A stretch of DNA of 64,000 nt. It comes from an uncultured Chryseobacterium sp. GTDB lineage: Bacteria > Bacteroidota > Bacteroidia > Flavobacteriales > Weeksellaceae. The number at the start of each line of letters is the position of its first letter. Position 1 is the stretch's first letter. A program made the translations under genes and the position numbers. The notes beneath the pieces were generated by a model. It did not search any database, was not told the DNA's origin, and saw only the letters and a program-made list of their open reading frames with translations. The stretch spans positions 124,001-188,000 of the forward strand of contig CAJYLH010000034.1 in assembly GCA_913775525.1 (NCBI GenBank). The letters are read 5' to 3'. Positions 8,089 to 17,210 of the stretch are shown piece after piece.

Positions 8089-8254
8089 GTGTTTATTTTT
8101 TGTGTTCCCCATACAGGCACAATGGTATGGTTTTAGTGCCTGATCTTTGATTACCAAAAAATTACATTCTAAAGGTAGTTAAAAAAAACATCTGAAACAC
8201 ACTTGAAGCTTTAATTATCAAATAATTAATATAAAGTTTGTTTTCATAATTAAT

Positions 8255-8262
8255 TACCTTTG
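8255..8262 (+). promoter_or_regulatory. -7 element for the GT35 gene
   Basis: TACCTTTG matches TAnnTTTG, 25 bp before the ATG at 8288. A TTG at 8238 is only 14 bp upstream of it, shorter than the usual spacer of about 19 bp. Confidence 0.45.
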
Positions 8263-8287
8263 CGAACTCAAAACAAAACTGTGTTTT

Positions 8288-9952
8288 ATGGATTTTAAAA
8301 ACTTTGAAATACCCTACAATGTCAATCCTAAATATTCTAAGAAAGTGGCTTATTTCTCTATGGAATTTGCTATTGAACAGGTATTAAAAATATATTCAGG
8401 AGGATTGGGATTCCTGGCGGGATCCCATATGAGAAGTGCATATAACCTGAAGCAGGATCTGGTGGGAATCGGTATCCTGTGGAAATTCGGATATTATGAC
8501 CAGGCTAGAAACCATGACCAGACCCTGCAACCGGTCTGGACCAAAAAGATGTATAGCTTCCTTGAGGATACGGGAATTAAATTCCAGATTGAAATTCATA
8601 GTGCCCCGGTTTGGGTAAAGGTATGGTACCTGGATCCTGAGATCTTCAATACCGCTCCGATGTTCTTCCTTTCCACTGACGTTCCTGAAAACGATCACGT
8701 GTCTAAAACAATCTGTCATAAACTGTATGATGCCAACGAGTCTACCAAGCTGGCGCAGTATATTCTTCTAGGAAAAGGAGGCGCACGGCTGCTGGATGAA
8801 ATGAATATGGAACGGGAAGTATACCATATGAACGAAGCCCATGGTCTTCCGGCAGCCTTCCATCTGCTTAAAAAGTATAATGGCGATATGAACCGTGTGA
8901 AAGAAAAGCTGGTTTTCACCACCCATACTCCTGAAGAAGCCGGTAATGAGAAGCATAATCTTAAACTTTGCTATGATATGTCCTATTTCTCCGGGCTTAG
9001 TATGGAAGAGGTGAAGCAGATTGAAGGAACTGACGATGACCGTTTCAACCATTCTTTATGTGCCTTGAAAATGTCCGGAATTGCCAATGGAGTTTCAAAA
9101 CTTCATGGAGAGGTTTCCAATACATTGTGGCACAAATATCCGGGAATCTGCGAAATCACTTCCATTACCAATGCACAGGATTTTAAATACTGGGCAGACA
9201 AGCCTCTGTACAATGCAAAGGATGAAAATGATGAAACAGCATTTGATTTCCGGAAAAAACACCTGAAGAAAAGACTGTTCAAAATCGTGGCAGACCAGAC
9301 CGGTAACCTGTTTGATCCGGATGTCTTTACCATTGTCTGGGCAAGGCGTTTTGCGGGCTACAAGCGTGCAGATCTCCTGCTTCATGATAAGGACAGATTT
9401 TACAGACTCCTGAACAACCCGAAATACCCGGTTCAGATCATCTGGGCTGGAAAACCCTATCCGATGGATTATGCTGCGATTTCTACCTTTAATTCGCTGG
9501 TGGAAGAAAGCAAAAACAATAAGAATATGGCTGTGCTTACGGGATATGAACTTTCCCTGAGCAAATCGCTGAAACAGGGTTCTGACTTATGGCTCAACAA
9601 CCCACGGGTGCCGAGGGAAGCTTCCGGGACTTCCGGAATGACGGCGGCTATGAACGGTTCGGTAAACCTTTCAACAGATGATGGCTGGATTCCTGAATTT
9701 GCGAAACACGGAGAAAATTCATTTGTAGTTCCCAAAGCGGATTATATGAATACCAGCGTTTATGAGCAGGACAACCACGACCTCAATACGCTGTATGAAA
9801 TTCTGGAAAATGAAATTCTTCCTACCTATTATGATCAACCGTCACAATGGAGAAAGATCCAGTACAATTCCATGGAAGATGTAAAGGATCAGTTCAACAG
9901 TGACCGGATGGCGGATGAATACTATCAGTTGATGTATAACCATCAGAAATAG
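8288..9952 (+). CDS. Alpha-glucan phosphorylase family (GT35, short form) lacking the PLP lysine
   Basis: A 554-residue member of the short glycogen/alpha-glucan phosphorylase group. Family features are YFSMEFAIEQ and YSGGLGFLAGSHMRSA (residues 22-50), YHMNEAH, FTTHTPEEAGNEKH, the phosphate-site stretch WARRFAGYKRADLL, IWAGKPYP and EASGTSGM. In known phosphorylases the motif reads EASGTxxMK and the Lys (Lys680 in rabbit muscle enzyme) binds pyridoxal phosphate; here codon 452 is ACG, giving Thr. Normal function would be phosphorolysis of storage glucan to glucose 1-phosphate; without the PLP lysine that cannot be assumed. It is a single gene ending at a G+C-rich hairpin. Confidence 0.85.
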   Translation: MDFKNFEIPYNVNPKYSKKVAYFSMEFAIEQVLKIYSGGLGFLAGSHMRSAYNLKQDLVGIGILWKFGYYDQARNHDQTLQPVWTKKMYSFLEDTGIKFQIEIHSAPVWVKVWYLDPEIFNTAPMFFLSTDVPENDHVSKTICHKLYDANESTKLAQYILLGKGGARLLDEMNMEREVYHMNEAHGLPAAFHLLKKYNGDMNRVKEKLVFTTHTPEEAGNEKHNLKLCYDMSYFSGLSMEEVKQIEGTDDDRFNHSLCALKMSGIANGVSKLHGEVSNTLWHKYPGICEITSITNAQDFKYWADKPLYNAKDENDETAFDFRKKHLKKRLFKIVADQTGNLFDPDVFTIVWARRFAGYKRADLLLHDKDRFYRLLNNPKYPVQIIWAGKPYPMDYAAISTFNSLVEESKNNKNMAVLTGYELSLSKSLKQGSDLWLNNPRVPREASGTSGMTAAMNGSVNLSTDDGWIPEFAKHGENSFVVPKADYMNTSVYEQDNHDLNTLYEILENEILPTYYDQPSQWRKIQYNSMEDVKDQFNSDRMADEYYQLMYNHQK

Positions 9953-9983
9953 GCATTTCCATTATAGTCAGTAATGATAAAAC

Positions 9984-10012
9984 AATCGGCGGAGCCTTTG
10001 GCTCCGCCGATT
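9984..10012. terminator. Hairpin terminator between convergent genes
   Basis: A perfect 13-bp stem (9984-9996 with 10000-10012, core CGGCGGAGCC) has a TTT loop. It lies between the GT35 gene and the convergent glycerophosphodiesterase gene. The T run is weak on the plus side. Confidence 0.65.
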
Positions 10013-10034
10013 CCAATTTTGAAAGTACCGTACA

Positions 10035-10904
10035 TTAATAGTAAAGATTCTTCTTTTTCAGGAACCCGATCAGTTCCTTGGGACGATCCGTCTGGATCAT
10101 ATTGACTTTGTTTTTCAAGAACCATTCGTATACTTCAGGATTTTCTAAAGCCAGATCATCATTATGCCCTGAATTGTGATGCGGCCAGAGTGCATTGACC
10201 CACACTCGGCAACCCTTCTCCCTAACTTTATTAAAGTCGATCATATTCTGTTCTGTTTCTCCTACCGTAAACTCAAAGCCGTAGACCTTATAATGATCGG
10301 TATATTCAGTGATTTTCTGCCATCCTTCTTTTAGATTCAGCCTGACAATAGGCATGAAATGAATGTCATTTTTAATCATTGCGTATTTACGGTTGAACTC
10401 TTTATAGGTTTCACTTCCTTTAAATAAAACCTGGTCCAGCATCTTCCTTTTTTTTAATAAAGGATAGACTATATTGATATAATCGAATCCTTTGTCCAAA
10501 TTGATCAGTATTTTATCCTGGGTAATATCCAGGATCTCTTCCAGGGTGGGTACCTTCATTTGCGTTGTGCTGCCAAGCCCATCTCTTAATGAGAATTTAC
10601 GGAGCTCTGCCAGGGTGTAATCACCGGGTTTTCCGGTTCCTGTAGTGGTACGGTCGATGGTTTTATCGTGCATCAGGACCAGAACGCTGTCTTTTGTCAG
10701 GGCAAGGTCTACTTCTACCATATCAATCCCTTTTTCAATGGCTTTTCTTACTGCCCACGCAGAGTTTTCCGGGGCTTCCCGCCAGTCGGCACGGTGGGCA
10801 ATCACCATCACCTTATCTTCCGGAAAATGAGACAGGGATATTTTCTTCTGTCCGAAAACGATTCCGGAAGCAAAAATCAGCAGGCATAACAATTTAGTTT
10901 TCAT
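10035..10904 (-). CDS. Exported glycerophosphodiester phosphodiesterase (GDPD family)
   Basis: Hydrolyses glycerophosphodiesters to glycerol 3-phosphate and an alcohol. A Sec signal peptide covers residues 1-18 (ending GIVFGQ), so it should act in the periplasm. The GDPD active-site motifs are present: VIAHRADWREAPENS (residues 34-48), EVDLALTKD, and MHDKTIDRTTTG; the barrel closes with IQTDRPKEL. The 289-residue length is normal. It is the last gene of a minus-strand block, 36 bp after susD, which suggests that it cleaves the ligand imported or captured by the SusCD pair. Confidence 0.9.
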   Translation of the reverse strand: MKTKLLCLLIFASGIVFGQKKISLSHFPEDKVMVIAHRADWREAPENSAWAVRKAIEKGIDMVEVDLALTKDSVLVLMHDKTIDRTTTGTGKPGDYTLAELRKFSLRDGLGSTTQMKVPTLEEILDITQDKILINLDKGFDYINIVYPLLKKRKMLDQVLFKGSETYKEFNRKYAMIKNDIHFMPIVRLNLKEGWQKITEYTDHYKVYGFEFTVGETEQNMIDFNKVREKGCRVWVNALWPHHNSGHNDDLALENPEVYEWFLKNKVNMIQTDRPKELIGFLKKKNLYY

Positions 10905-10940
10905 ATTTTATCTTTTTTAGTTTAAGCTTCATACACTTTT

Positions 10941-12344
10941 TTAATATCCCGGATTTTGTTTGATGGCGGGGTCTGTATTGATCTGTCCCTGCGGAACCGG
11001 CATCAGGAGGTTATGCTGATCAATCGTAGCTGTACTATAGCCGGGCGTTGATGCAAAGTGCTGTGTCATTACCTGAACGGCTTTCCCGGTCCTGACCAGG
11101 TCAAACCAGCGATGGCCTTCTCCAACCAGTTCCAGTCTTCTTTCTTTATCGATCTCAGCAAGAAGAGCCTGTTGGGAAACCAAGTTTACACTGGCAATGC
11201 CAGCCCTGGATTTAATTTTATTCAGATACACATTAGCATTGCTCAAATCATTGGCTTTGGCATAACATTCAGCGATCATCAGGTAGACATCAGCCAGGCG
11301 GAGCACCACAATATTGCTTCCGCCATCTGCAATTACGTTCGATGTCTTTACGATTTTTTTGGTGTATGGAATCCCGTTGGAAGTCAGTCCGATATAAGCC
11401 GATTTCCTTTGATCATCACCAGTATACAGGTTGTAGATTTCTTTGGTAGGCAGGTTATGCCCTTTAGCGCCGGCCACGGTTCCCGATGGGCTGAAGAGCT
11501 GAAATGCAGGGCTTCCTTCCGAATTCCCGTTGATTCCTGAAGCAAACTGAACGTCAAAAATAATTTCTGCATTATTTTTATTGGTGACATCAAAGATTTT
11601 AGACACGTCAGAAAGCAGGCTGTACCCCAGTCCTTCTATCTGGGAAAGATAGGGCAGGGCATCGCTGTATTTATTTTCTGTAATGAGCACCTTTCCCAGG
11701 ATGCCCATCGCAGCCGCTTTAGTCACCCTTCCTTTCTGTGTGGTTGCAGCCGGTAAAAGCGGAATGGCATCTTTCAGTTCCTTTTCTATGAAAGCATACA
11801 CTTCTGAAACAGGCGTCCTGCCCTGCCCGAAATAGTCATTTACATTCGTAGTTTCTTTAGTGACCAATGGAACATCCCCGAATACCCTTACAAGATTGAA
11901 ATACATCAGCGCCCGCAGAAATTTCATTTCGCCGATCCGGCTGCTCTTGGTAGCCTGCGCCATATCCTGGATGGCGTCAATCCTGTTGAGGATGATATTA
12001 GCCTGCTGGATTCCGATGTAATGATCTTTCCAGGTACTTGCAATCAGCGAATTGTTGGGCTGAATGGTAAAGAAATCAAATTCACCATAGGTAAATGAGT
12101 CATTCGCCGGAACCTCATCATAAGTATTGTCAGAAGGAATTTCCCCGATAACCAGCATCGCCTGCTGATATTGCCCGGTATACTGCAGTGTGCCATATAC
12201 CGCATTGATGCCCTGCTCGATTTGTGAGGCGTCCGTATAAAACTGTGACGTTACTTTAGTGGCTTCCGGAGAAGTGTTCAGAAGGTCGGACGAGCACGAC
12301 TGTAAAAGCAGTAAAATAACGACTGGAGTAAGTATTTTTTTCAT
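10941..12344 (-). CDS. SusD/RagB-type outer membrane lipoprotein
   Basis: The surface ligand-binding lid that works with the SusC barrel. The signal peptide ends in LLLQSCSSD, giving lipidated Cys17. The fold is the usual alpha-helical TPR-like SusD: GINAVYGTLQYTGQY near residue 48, repeated helices, and the conserved C-terminal ELVGEGHRWFDLVRTGKA, then LLMPVPQGQINTDPAIKQNPGY. The 467-residue length is normal. It starts 16 bp after susC, so the two are co-translated. The ligand is not evident from sequence. The following GDPD gene points to a glycerophosphodiester or lipid headgroup rather than a glycan. Confidence 0.95.
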   Translation of the reverse strand: MKKILTPVVILLLLQSCSSDLLNTSPEATKVTSQFYTDASQIEQGINAVYGTLQYTGQYQQAMLVIGEIPSDNTYDEVPANDSFTYGEFDFFTIQPNNSLIASTWKDHYIGIQQANIILNRIDAIQDMAQATKSSRIGEMKFLRALMYFNLVRVFGDVPLVTKETTNVNDYFGQGRTPVSEVYAFIEKELKDAIPLLPAATTQKGRVTKAAAMGILGKVLITENKYSDALPYLSQIEGLGYSLLSDVSKIFDVTNKNNAEIIFDVQFASGINGNSEGSPAFQLFSPSGTVAGAKGHNLPTKEIYNLYTGDDQRKSAYIGLTSNGIPYTKKIVKTSNVIADGGSNIVVLRLADVYLMIAECYAKANDLSNANVYLNKIKSRAGIASVNLVSQQALLAEIDKERRLELVGEGHRWFDLVRTGKAVQVMTQHFASTPGYSTATIDQHNLLMPVPQGQINTDPAIKQNPGY

Positions 12345-12360
12345 TGTATGTTTGATTTGA

Positions 12361-15300
12361 TTAGAATTTGAAGTTCATTCCGAAGGAAAAGACCCTCGTT
12401 ACAGGATAATAGGCACTGTCATAACCCTGGGTAAGTACATTGTCTGTTGTAGCATCAATATTTTGCCCACGGTAAGAAGTAATGGTCAGTAAATTATTTC
12501 CCATGAAATAGATTTGTGCAGACTTAATTTTTAAATTTTCCGTAATGCTTCTAGGCAGGTTATACGCCAGTTTCAGCGAACGCAGTCTGACATAATTCCC
12601 GTTCATAAAAAAGATATTGGAAGTCCGTGCTTCTTTTCTGTTATTGGAAAAATTCATGTTAGGCATTGCAAAAGAACCTCCGGGATTAGTCTCGGCATTG
12701 TAACGGTGGTTAAAATAATACTGGCTTGCCACCCCAAAACCTTCACCTGACTCTGTGCTGCTCACCAGGTCCCCGTTATATACTTTTTTCCCGAGTTCAC
12801 TATATAGCATGAAGTTAAGCTCAAGGTTTTTATATTTGAAAGTATTGGAAAAGCCAACGATATATTTCGGAATACCTGAACCGAAGCTTTTTTTATCATT
12901 ATTATCAATTTTTCCGTCTCCGTTGAGGTCTTCCATAATGTAGTCCCCTACCAGCGTTCCTGTAATATGCGGACTATTGTCGATCTGCTGCTGTGAAGTA
13001 TATACTCCGGTAATGTTATACCCATACATTTCTGCAATGGAGCCGCCTACTTTGGTAACGGCAAAATTATTGGCCCCTGCAATGATCTGGTTCTGTCCAT
13101 TGGCTAAGGCCAGCACCTTATTGGTATTGGCAGAAAAACTCAGGTTATTGGAATATTCCAAATGTTGCCCAATGTGCAGTGGCCTGGTCGAAAGCTGGAT
13201 CTCAAGCCCTCTGTTCCTGACTTTCCCGATATTCTGTAGGGAGGTGCTGTACCCCGACTGCTGCGGAACCGGCACATCCAGCAGCAGCCCGTCACGCATA
13301 AGAATGTAATAGTCGGCAGATACATTCAGGAAATTCCTGAACAGTGAAAAATCGATCCCGAAATTATCTGATTTTGATTTTTCCCATGAAATATTAGGGT
13401 TAGGTGCCGTTGCTGCCCTGTATCCCGAAGCGAGTGCCCCTGAAAAGACATAATTTTCTTCCGCCATCAGAGAAAGTGCCCCGAAATTAGGAATCTGATT
13501 ATTCCCGTTGCTTCCTTTACTGTACCTGAACTTTACAGGATCAATGAAATCATTTTTAGGAAAGAAGTTTTCATTGCTGAATGTCCAGCCCAGTGACAGC
13601 GCGTAAAAATCGCCCCATTTGGAATTGATCCCGAATCTTGAAGATCCGTCTCTCCTGTAAGACGCCATGAAGTTGTATTTATTCTCAAAACTGTAGGACA
13701 GTCTGCTGAAATAAGAAATCAGAGTCCACTTATATTGTGATAACGTATTCTTAAACGAAGATCCGCCGGCAATATTGGTGATGCTGTTATCCGGGAATCC
13801 TGTGGCCTCCACCAGCAGCTGATTGTTGTTTTCTTCCTGGTAGGATTGTCCTGCAATTGCATTGAAGGTATGGTTCCCGATTTTCTTATCAAAAGTCAGC
13901 AGGTTTTCCACCAGGTAGTTTTTCCTGATGTATTCCGTCCTGCTTGCCATAGTGACGTCCGGAGCAGCGGACCGGTAAGACCCTACCGTAGACGGATCGA
14001 AAAAATTGTATTCGTAATTGCTGTAATCTCCGCCCACCGAAAATTTATAGCTGAAGTCTTTCAGAAATTTCAGCTGAGCGAATACATTTCCAAATGTTTT
14101 AAACAGTGTATATTTCCTGCTGGTCATGTCCACCATGGCTACAGGATTTTCAACCAGAGCTGCATCTGTGGATGTATTGGCTTTTATCTGTTCGGAGATA
14201 TTCAGGTTGCCATTAGCATCATAAGGCGCAAAGAAAGGATACATGGTTGTAGCCATGGCAATCGGGTTATAGCTTCTTCCTCCCGAAACCATATCCAGGA
14301 TGCTTCCCTGGGAAAAAGACGGCGTAATGGAAACACCAATTTTCAGTTGATCACTCAGATCCGTCGATAAATTGACATTGGTTGAATACTTTTCATAATC
14401 TGAACCGATGACAATTCCTTTCTGATTGAGGTAACTTCCTGTGAAGGCATATTTGCTCTTGTCCCCACCTCCGGTCACGGTAAATGTGGTCTGACTGATC
14501 GGAGCCGGTCTTAGTACAGTGTTGTACCAGTCCGTATTGGTAAGTCCTGGCTGCCTTTCGAGATAAGGCTTCAGGTAATCGGGAATGAGTTCTCTCAGGG
14601 ATGCCCCTTTGCTTTTTCTGGTTGCAGTATCGTCATTGATACTCCTGTTAGGCCCTTTGGAGAGATAGTTATTATCCCTGGATTCTTTCATGAAAACGGC
14701 CATATCATATGCGTCGACAAGTTTGGCCTTGTCACTGCGGGTCTGGATTCCGTAATAGGAATCCAGGGTTACTTCCATTTTTCCTTTTTTTCCCTGCTTG
14801 GTTTCGATCAGGATAACTCCGTTGGCGCCCCTGGATCCGTAAATAGCAGATGAAGCAGCATCTTTAAGGATATCGATCTTGGCAATGGAATTGGGATCGA
14901 TGGAATTCAGGTTGGTTCCTTCCGTAAGCGGAAATCCATCGACAACGATTAAAGGATTGGAACCTGCAGTGAGCGTCCCGATTCCCCTCACTCGTATGGT
15001 GGGTGAAGATCCCGGGCTTGCATTGGCCTGTGAAACCTGGATTCCCGTAGCTTTTCCTGCTATAATATCACCAAAATTACCGGATGCAACACCTTTCATC
15101 TGCTTCTCATCGATGGATGAAATAGAACCTGAAATATCCTTCCTGTTCTGCTTTCCATAGCCTACCATTACGACTTCATCAATATTCTTCTCCCGGGGAG
15201 AGATGGTATCCCGTTTCATTGCATTCATATGAATGGAAAGCGGACGATTATCCGAAGATTTTGCAATCCTTCTTACCGTAACGGTATTGTTCTGAATAAT

Positions 15301-15573
15301 AAAATCAATGGAATAGCTTTTTTTGAGGTAGCTGAGTGCTTCTTTCAGAGAGCCGTAATTGATTTTGGTGTCATCCACAAGGATCCCCTGCATATCGGAA
15401 GCCGAATAAAAGAATTGTGTCCGGGTTTTCTTTCCCAGTTTTTCAAATACCCTTGTTACAGGAATTCGTCCGGAGTTAACAGATTGCTGAAAGGTGGCCG
15501 GAGCGTATGCATACGTCATTTCAGACAGGTATAATACTCCCAGTACCGCAATGCTGATTGCCGTTTTTTTCAT
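12361..15573 (-). CDS. SusC/RagA-type TonB-dependent outer membrane transporter with STN domain
   Basis: A 1070-residue outer membrane barrel that imports the SusD-captured ligand. The order is a signal peptide (about residues 1-24), an STN domain at about 35-105 (FEKLGKKTRTQFFYSASD, then FIIQNNTVTVRRI), a plug domain starting at EVVMVGYGKQNRKD with SVS-type SusC signature SPTIRVRGIGTL and ILKDAASSAIYGSRGANGV, and a long beta-barrel ending in FSFGMNFKF. The STN domain is what talks to FecR, and a fecR/sigma pair lies directly upstream. The carboxypeptidase-regulatory-like domain usual before the plug in SusC is not visible; only about 30 residues separate STN and plug. Confidence 0.95.
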   Translation of the reverse strand: MKKTAISIAVLGVLYLSEMTYAYAPATFQQSVNSGRIPVTRVFEKLGKKTRTQFFYSASDMQGILVDDTKINYGSLKEALSYLKKSYSIDFIIQNNTVTVRRIAKSSDNRPLSIHMNAMKRDTISPREKNIDEVVMVGYGKQNRKDISGSISSIDEKQMKGVASGNFGDIIAGKATGIQVSQANASPGSSPTIRVRGIGTLTAGSNPLIVVDGFPLTEGTNLNSIDPNSIAKIDILKDAASSAIYGSRGANGVILIETKQGKKGKMEVTLDSYYGIQTRSDKAKLVDAYDMAVFMKESRDNNYLSKGPNRSINDDTATRKSKGASLRELIPDYLKPYLERQPGLTNTDWYNTVLRPAPISQTTFTVTGGGDKSKYAFTGSYLNQKGIVIGSDYEKYSTNVNLSTDLSDQLKIGVSITPSFSQGSILDMVSGGRSYNPIAMATTMYPFFAPYDANGNLNISEQIKANTSTDAALVENPVAMVDMTSRKYTLFKTFGNVFAQLKFLKDFSYKFSVGGDYSNYEYNFFDPSTVGSYRSAAPDVTMASRTEYIRKNYLVENLLTFDKKIGNHTFNAIAGQSYQEENNNQLLVEATGFPDNSITNIAGGSSFKNTLSQYKWTLISYFSRLSYSFENKYNFMASYRRDGSSRFGINSKWGDFYALSLGWTFSNENFFPKNDFIDPVKFRYSKGSNGNNQIPNFGALSLMAEENYVFSGALASGYRAATAPNPNISWEKSKSDNFGIDFSLFRNFLNVSADYYILMRDGLLLDVPVPQQSGYSTSLQNIGKVRNRGLEIQLSTRPLHIGQHLEYSNNLSFSANTNKVLALANGQNQIIAGANNFAVTKVGGSIAEMYGYNITGVYTSQQQIDNSPHITGTLVGDYIMEDLNGDGKIDNNDKKSFGSGIPKYIVGFSNTFKYKNLELNFMLYSELGKKVYNGDLVSSTESGEGFGVASQYYFNHRYNAETNPGGSFAMPNMNFSNNRKEARTSNIFFMNGNYVRLRSLKLAYNLPRSITENLKIKSAQIYFMGNNLLTITSYRGQNIDATTDNVLTQGYDSAYYPVTRVFSFGMNFKF

Positions 15574-15616
15574 AGATTTGTAAAAAATTAGTTTGTTGTA
15601 TTCTTACTAGTTCGCC

Positions 15617-15642
15617 GCACCGATAACCCCCATTATCGGTGC
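15617..15642. terminator. Hairpin between fecR and susC
   Basis: A perfect 10-bp stem GCACCGATAA/TTATCGGTGC (15617-15626 with 15633-15642) closes a 6-nt C-rich loop. It sits between the regulator genes and the SusC gene. On the minus strand no T run follows, so it could be an attenuator, an RNA-processing or stabilising stem, or a weak terminator. Confidence 0.55.
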
Positions 15643-15645
15643 ACT

Positions 15646-16464
15646 TTATTTTAAAACAATTTGTTTGTCGGTGATTTTTACAGTTGTAAGGCTGAAAGGA
15701 TAGCTTACAATGGTAATCACATCCTTCAGGTTTCCTGTAAAAGAGCCCTGTATTTTTTCTTTGCTGTACTGTACAGGATATTGTATCTCTACATCATAGG
15801 TTTCTTCAAGCAGGCGGATAACTTCTCCATAGTCCTGCCCGTTAAATGCAAATGTCTTTACCCTGGAAGGGCTGTAGTAATGATGCTCCCTGTTATCTGC
15901 ATCACTCACCCACGTTTCCTCAGGCAGCAGATAAGTGATTTTTCCACGGCGCTCTATCTTTACCTTTCCTTCCTTCAGGGCTACGCTTTTATCTGCTGAT
16001 TTCTGATCCAGGAAAAACCGGGTTCCCAAAACCTGGACCTTAAAACCTTGGGCATCAATCCGGAATGGCCTGGTTTTATCTTTGGCGATGTCAAAAAAAG
16101 CTTTCCCTTCGAATTCCACAGATCTCTCCTTTTTACCGAAATTATTCCTGTCTATCGTAAGCCTACTGTATGGCTGCATGATGATGAAACTTCCGTCAGA
16201 AAGCCTGTAGGTCTTCATTTCATTTCCGGTTTTCAACACCAATATGTTTTCAGCATTGGTATGGTGTTTTGAAAATAATGGGTACAGGCCAATCAGCCCA
16301 AGCAAAGGAATAAGGATGGCGGCGGCCCAATACATCTTTTGTTGTTTTGTTTTACGCCCAGAAGTCATATGCGCTATATTCTGCCAGATCCTGCGGTCAG
16401 TTTCCGCATCGATCCGCCGGTTTTCTTTTTTCACCGTGTTCCAGTCTTTTTCGAATTGATTCAT
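15646..16464 (-). CDS. FecR-family anti-sigma factor
   Basis: A 272-residue inner membrane regulator that holds or activates the ECF sigma factor in response to the STN domain of SusC. An N-terminal cytoplasmic region (residues 1-42) precedes one membrane helix (about 43-63, YWAAAILIPLLGLIGLY). A periplasmic FecR domain follows (YRLSDGSFIIMQPYSRL, FEGKAFFDIAKDKTRPF, FKVQVLGTRFFLD), then a C-terminal DUF4974-like domain (FNGQDYGEVIRLLEETYDV, then IQGSFTGNLKDV). It lies 94 bp after the sigma gene and 72 bp before susC on the same strand. Confidence 0.94.
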   Translation of the reverse strand: MNQFEKDWNTVKKENRRIDAETDRRIWQNIAHMTSGRKTKQQKMYWAAAILIPLLGLIGLYPLFSKHHTNAENILVLKTGNEMKTYRLSDGSFIIMQPYSRLTIDRNNFGKKERSVEFEGKAFFDIAKDKTRPFRIDAQGFKVQVLGTRFFLDQKSADKSVALKEGKVKIERRGKITYLLPEETWVSDADNREHHYYSPSRVKTFAFNGQDYGEVIRLLEETYDVEIQYPVQYSKEKIQGSFTGNLKDVITIVSYPFSLTTVKITDKQIVLK

Positions 16465-16558
16465 AAGTGGTCTCTCTGATAGTAATTACGCAGGGATCAA
16501 AAAATATCCACCTGAGAAAAGTGGATTTAATGATTTGTTCATATTCGTTAACAGAGGC

Positions 16559-17047
16559 TTAAAAGAGACTGAGGTTGCTACGGATGTACGCAAGGGCTTT
16601 ATTAATACGTTTTTCAACGGCCGTTTTAGACATATTATTTTCTTCAGCTATTTTAAGATAGCTGACGTTTTCCAGTTTGTTCCTGAGTAAAAATTCTTTA
16701 TTCTGAACGGGCAGTTCGCTGAGCAAACGTTCTATTTTAATGAGATTTTCTTCTTTCCAGAATGTATCTGATTCTTCTTCTCTTTCTTCCAGGCCGGAAA
16801 TGATGTCCGGATCTGAACTGAAAATCATTTTATTTTTCCTGTAAAAATTAGCAATCTCCTGCTTGGCAGTACGGAAGATGACAGCCTCCGGATGTTCAGA
16901 TTTCTGAAGCTGTGTATGGTGCTTCCATAAGTGGACAAATATTTCCTGCACCACATCCTCAATATCTTCCTGTCCGGAAATATATTTCCTGACAAAGAAA
17001 TACACCTGGTGCTTATAGTCTGAATATATCTTTTTGAAATGTCCCAT
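16559..17047 (-). CDS. ECF sigma-70 factor (FecI-like)
   Basis: A 162-residue RNA polymerase sigma factor. Region 2 is seen as VYFFVRKYISGQEDIEDVVQ followed by EIFVHLWKH; region 4 is LLSELPVQNKEFLLRNK with the helix-turn-helix VSYLKIAEENNMSKTAVEKR. The ATG at 17047 (MGHFKKIYSDY) fits the family better than a TTG at 17101. It is the first gene of the sigma, fecR, susC, susD, GDPD block, and by analogy to Bacteroides polysaccharide and SusCD loci it should switch on susC onward when ligand is bound. Confidence 0.92.
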   Translation of the reverse strand: MGHFKKIYSDYKHQVYFFVRKYISGQEDIEDVVQEIFVHLWKHHTQLQKSEHPEAVIFRTAKQEIANFYRKNKMIFSSDPDIISGLEEREEESDTFWKEENLIKIERLLSELPVQNKEFLLRNKLENVSYLKIAEENNMSKTAVEKRINKALAYIRSNLSLF

Positions 17048-17176
17048 CCAATCCTGAAATAAGTAATACTCAGTATTGCTATTTTTCGCAAATATATCCA
17101 AAAACCTTTAGGGTGCCGTTAAAGGTATATTAATTCTAGCGTACACTTATACACATCTGTTAACTGAAACTATGCA

Positions 17177-17203
17177 TAAAAAAACCGCTCAGATCATGAG
17201 CGG
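17177..17203 (-). terminator. Terminator after the small gene at 17211
   Basis: Stem CCGCTCA/TGAGCGG (17185-17191 with 17197-17203). On the minus strand it is followed by a run of seven or more T, so it closes the 17892-17211 gene pair. Confidence 0.8.
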
Positions 17204-17210
17204 CTTTATA

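Noticed and set aside
13846..14370. A 174-codon plus-strand ORF inside susC
   Set aside because: It is a shadow of the SusC reading frame, with no independent start signal or domain.
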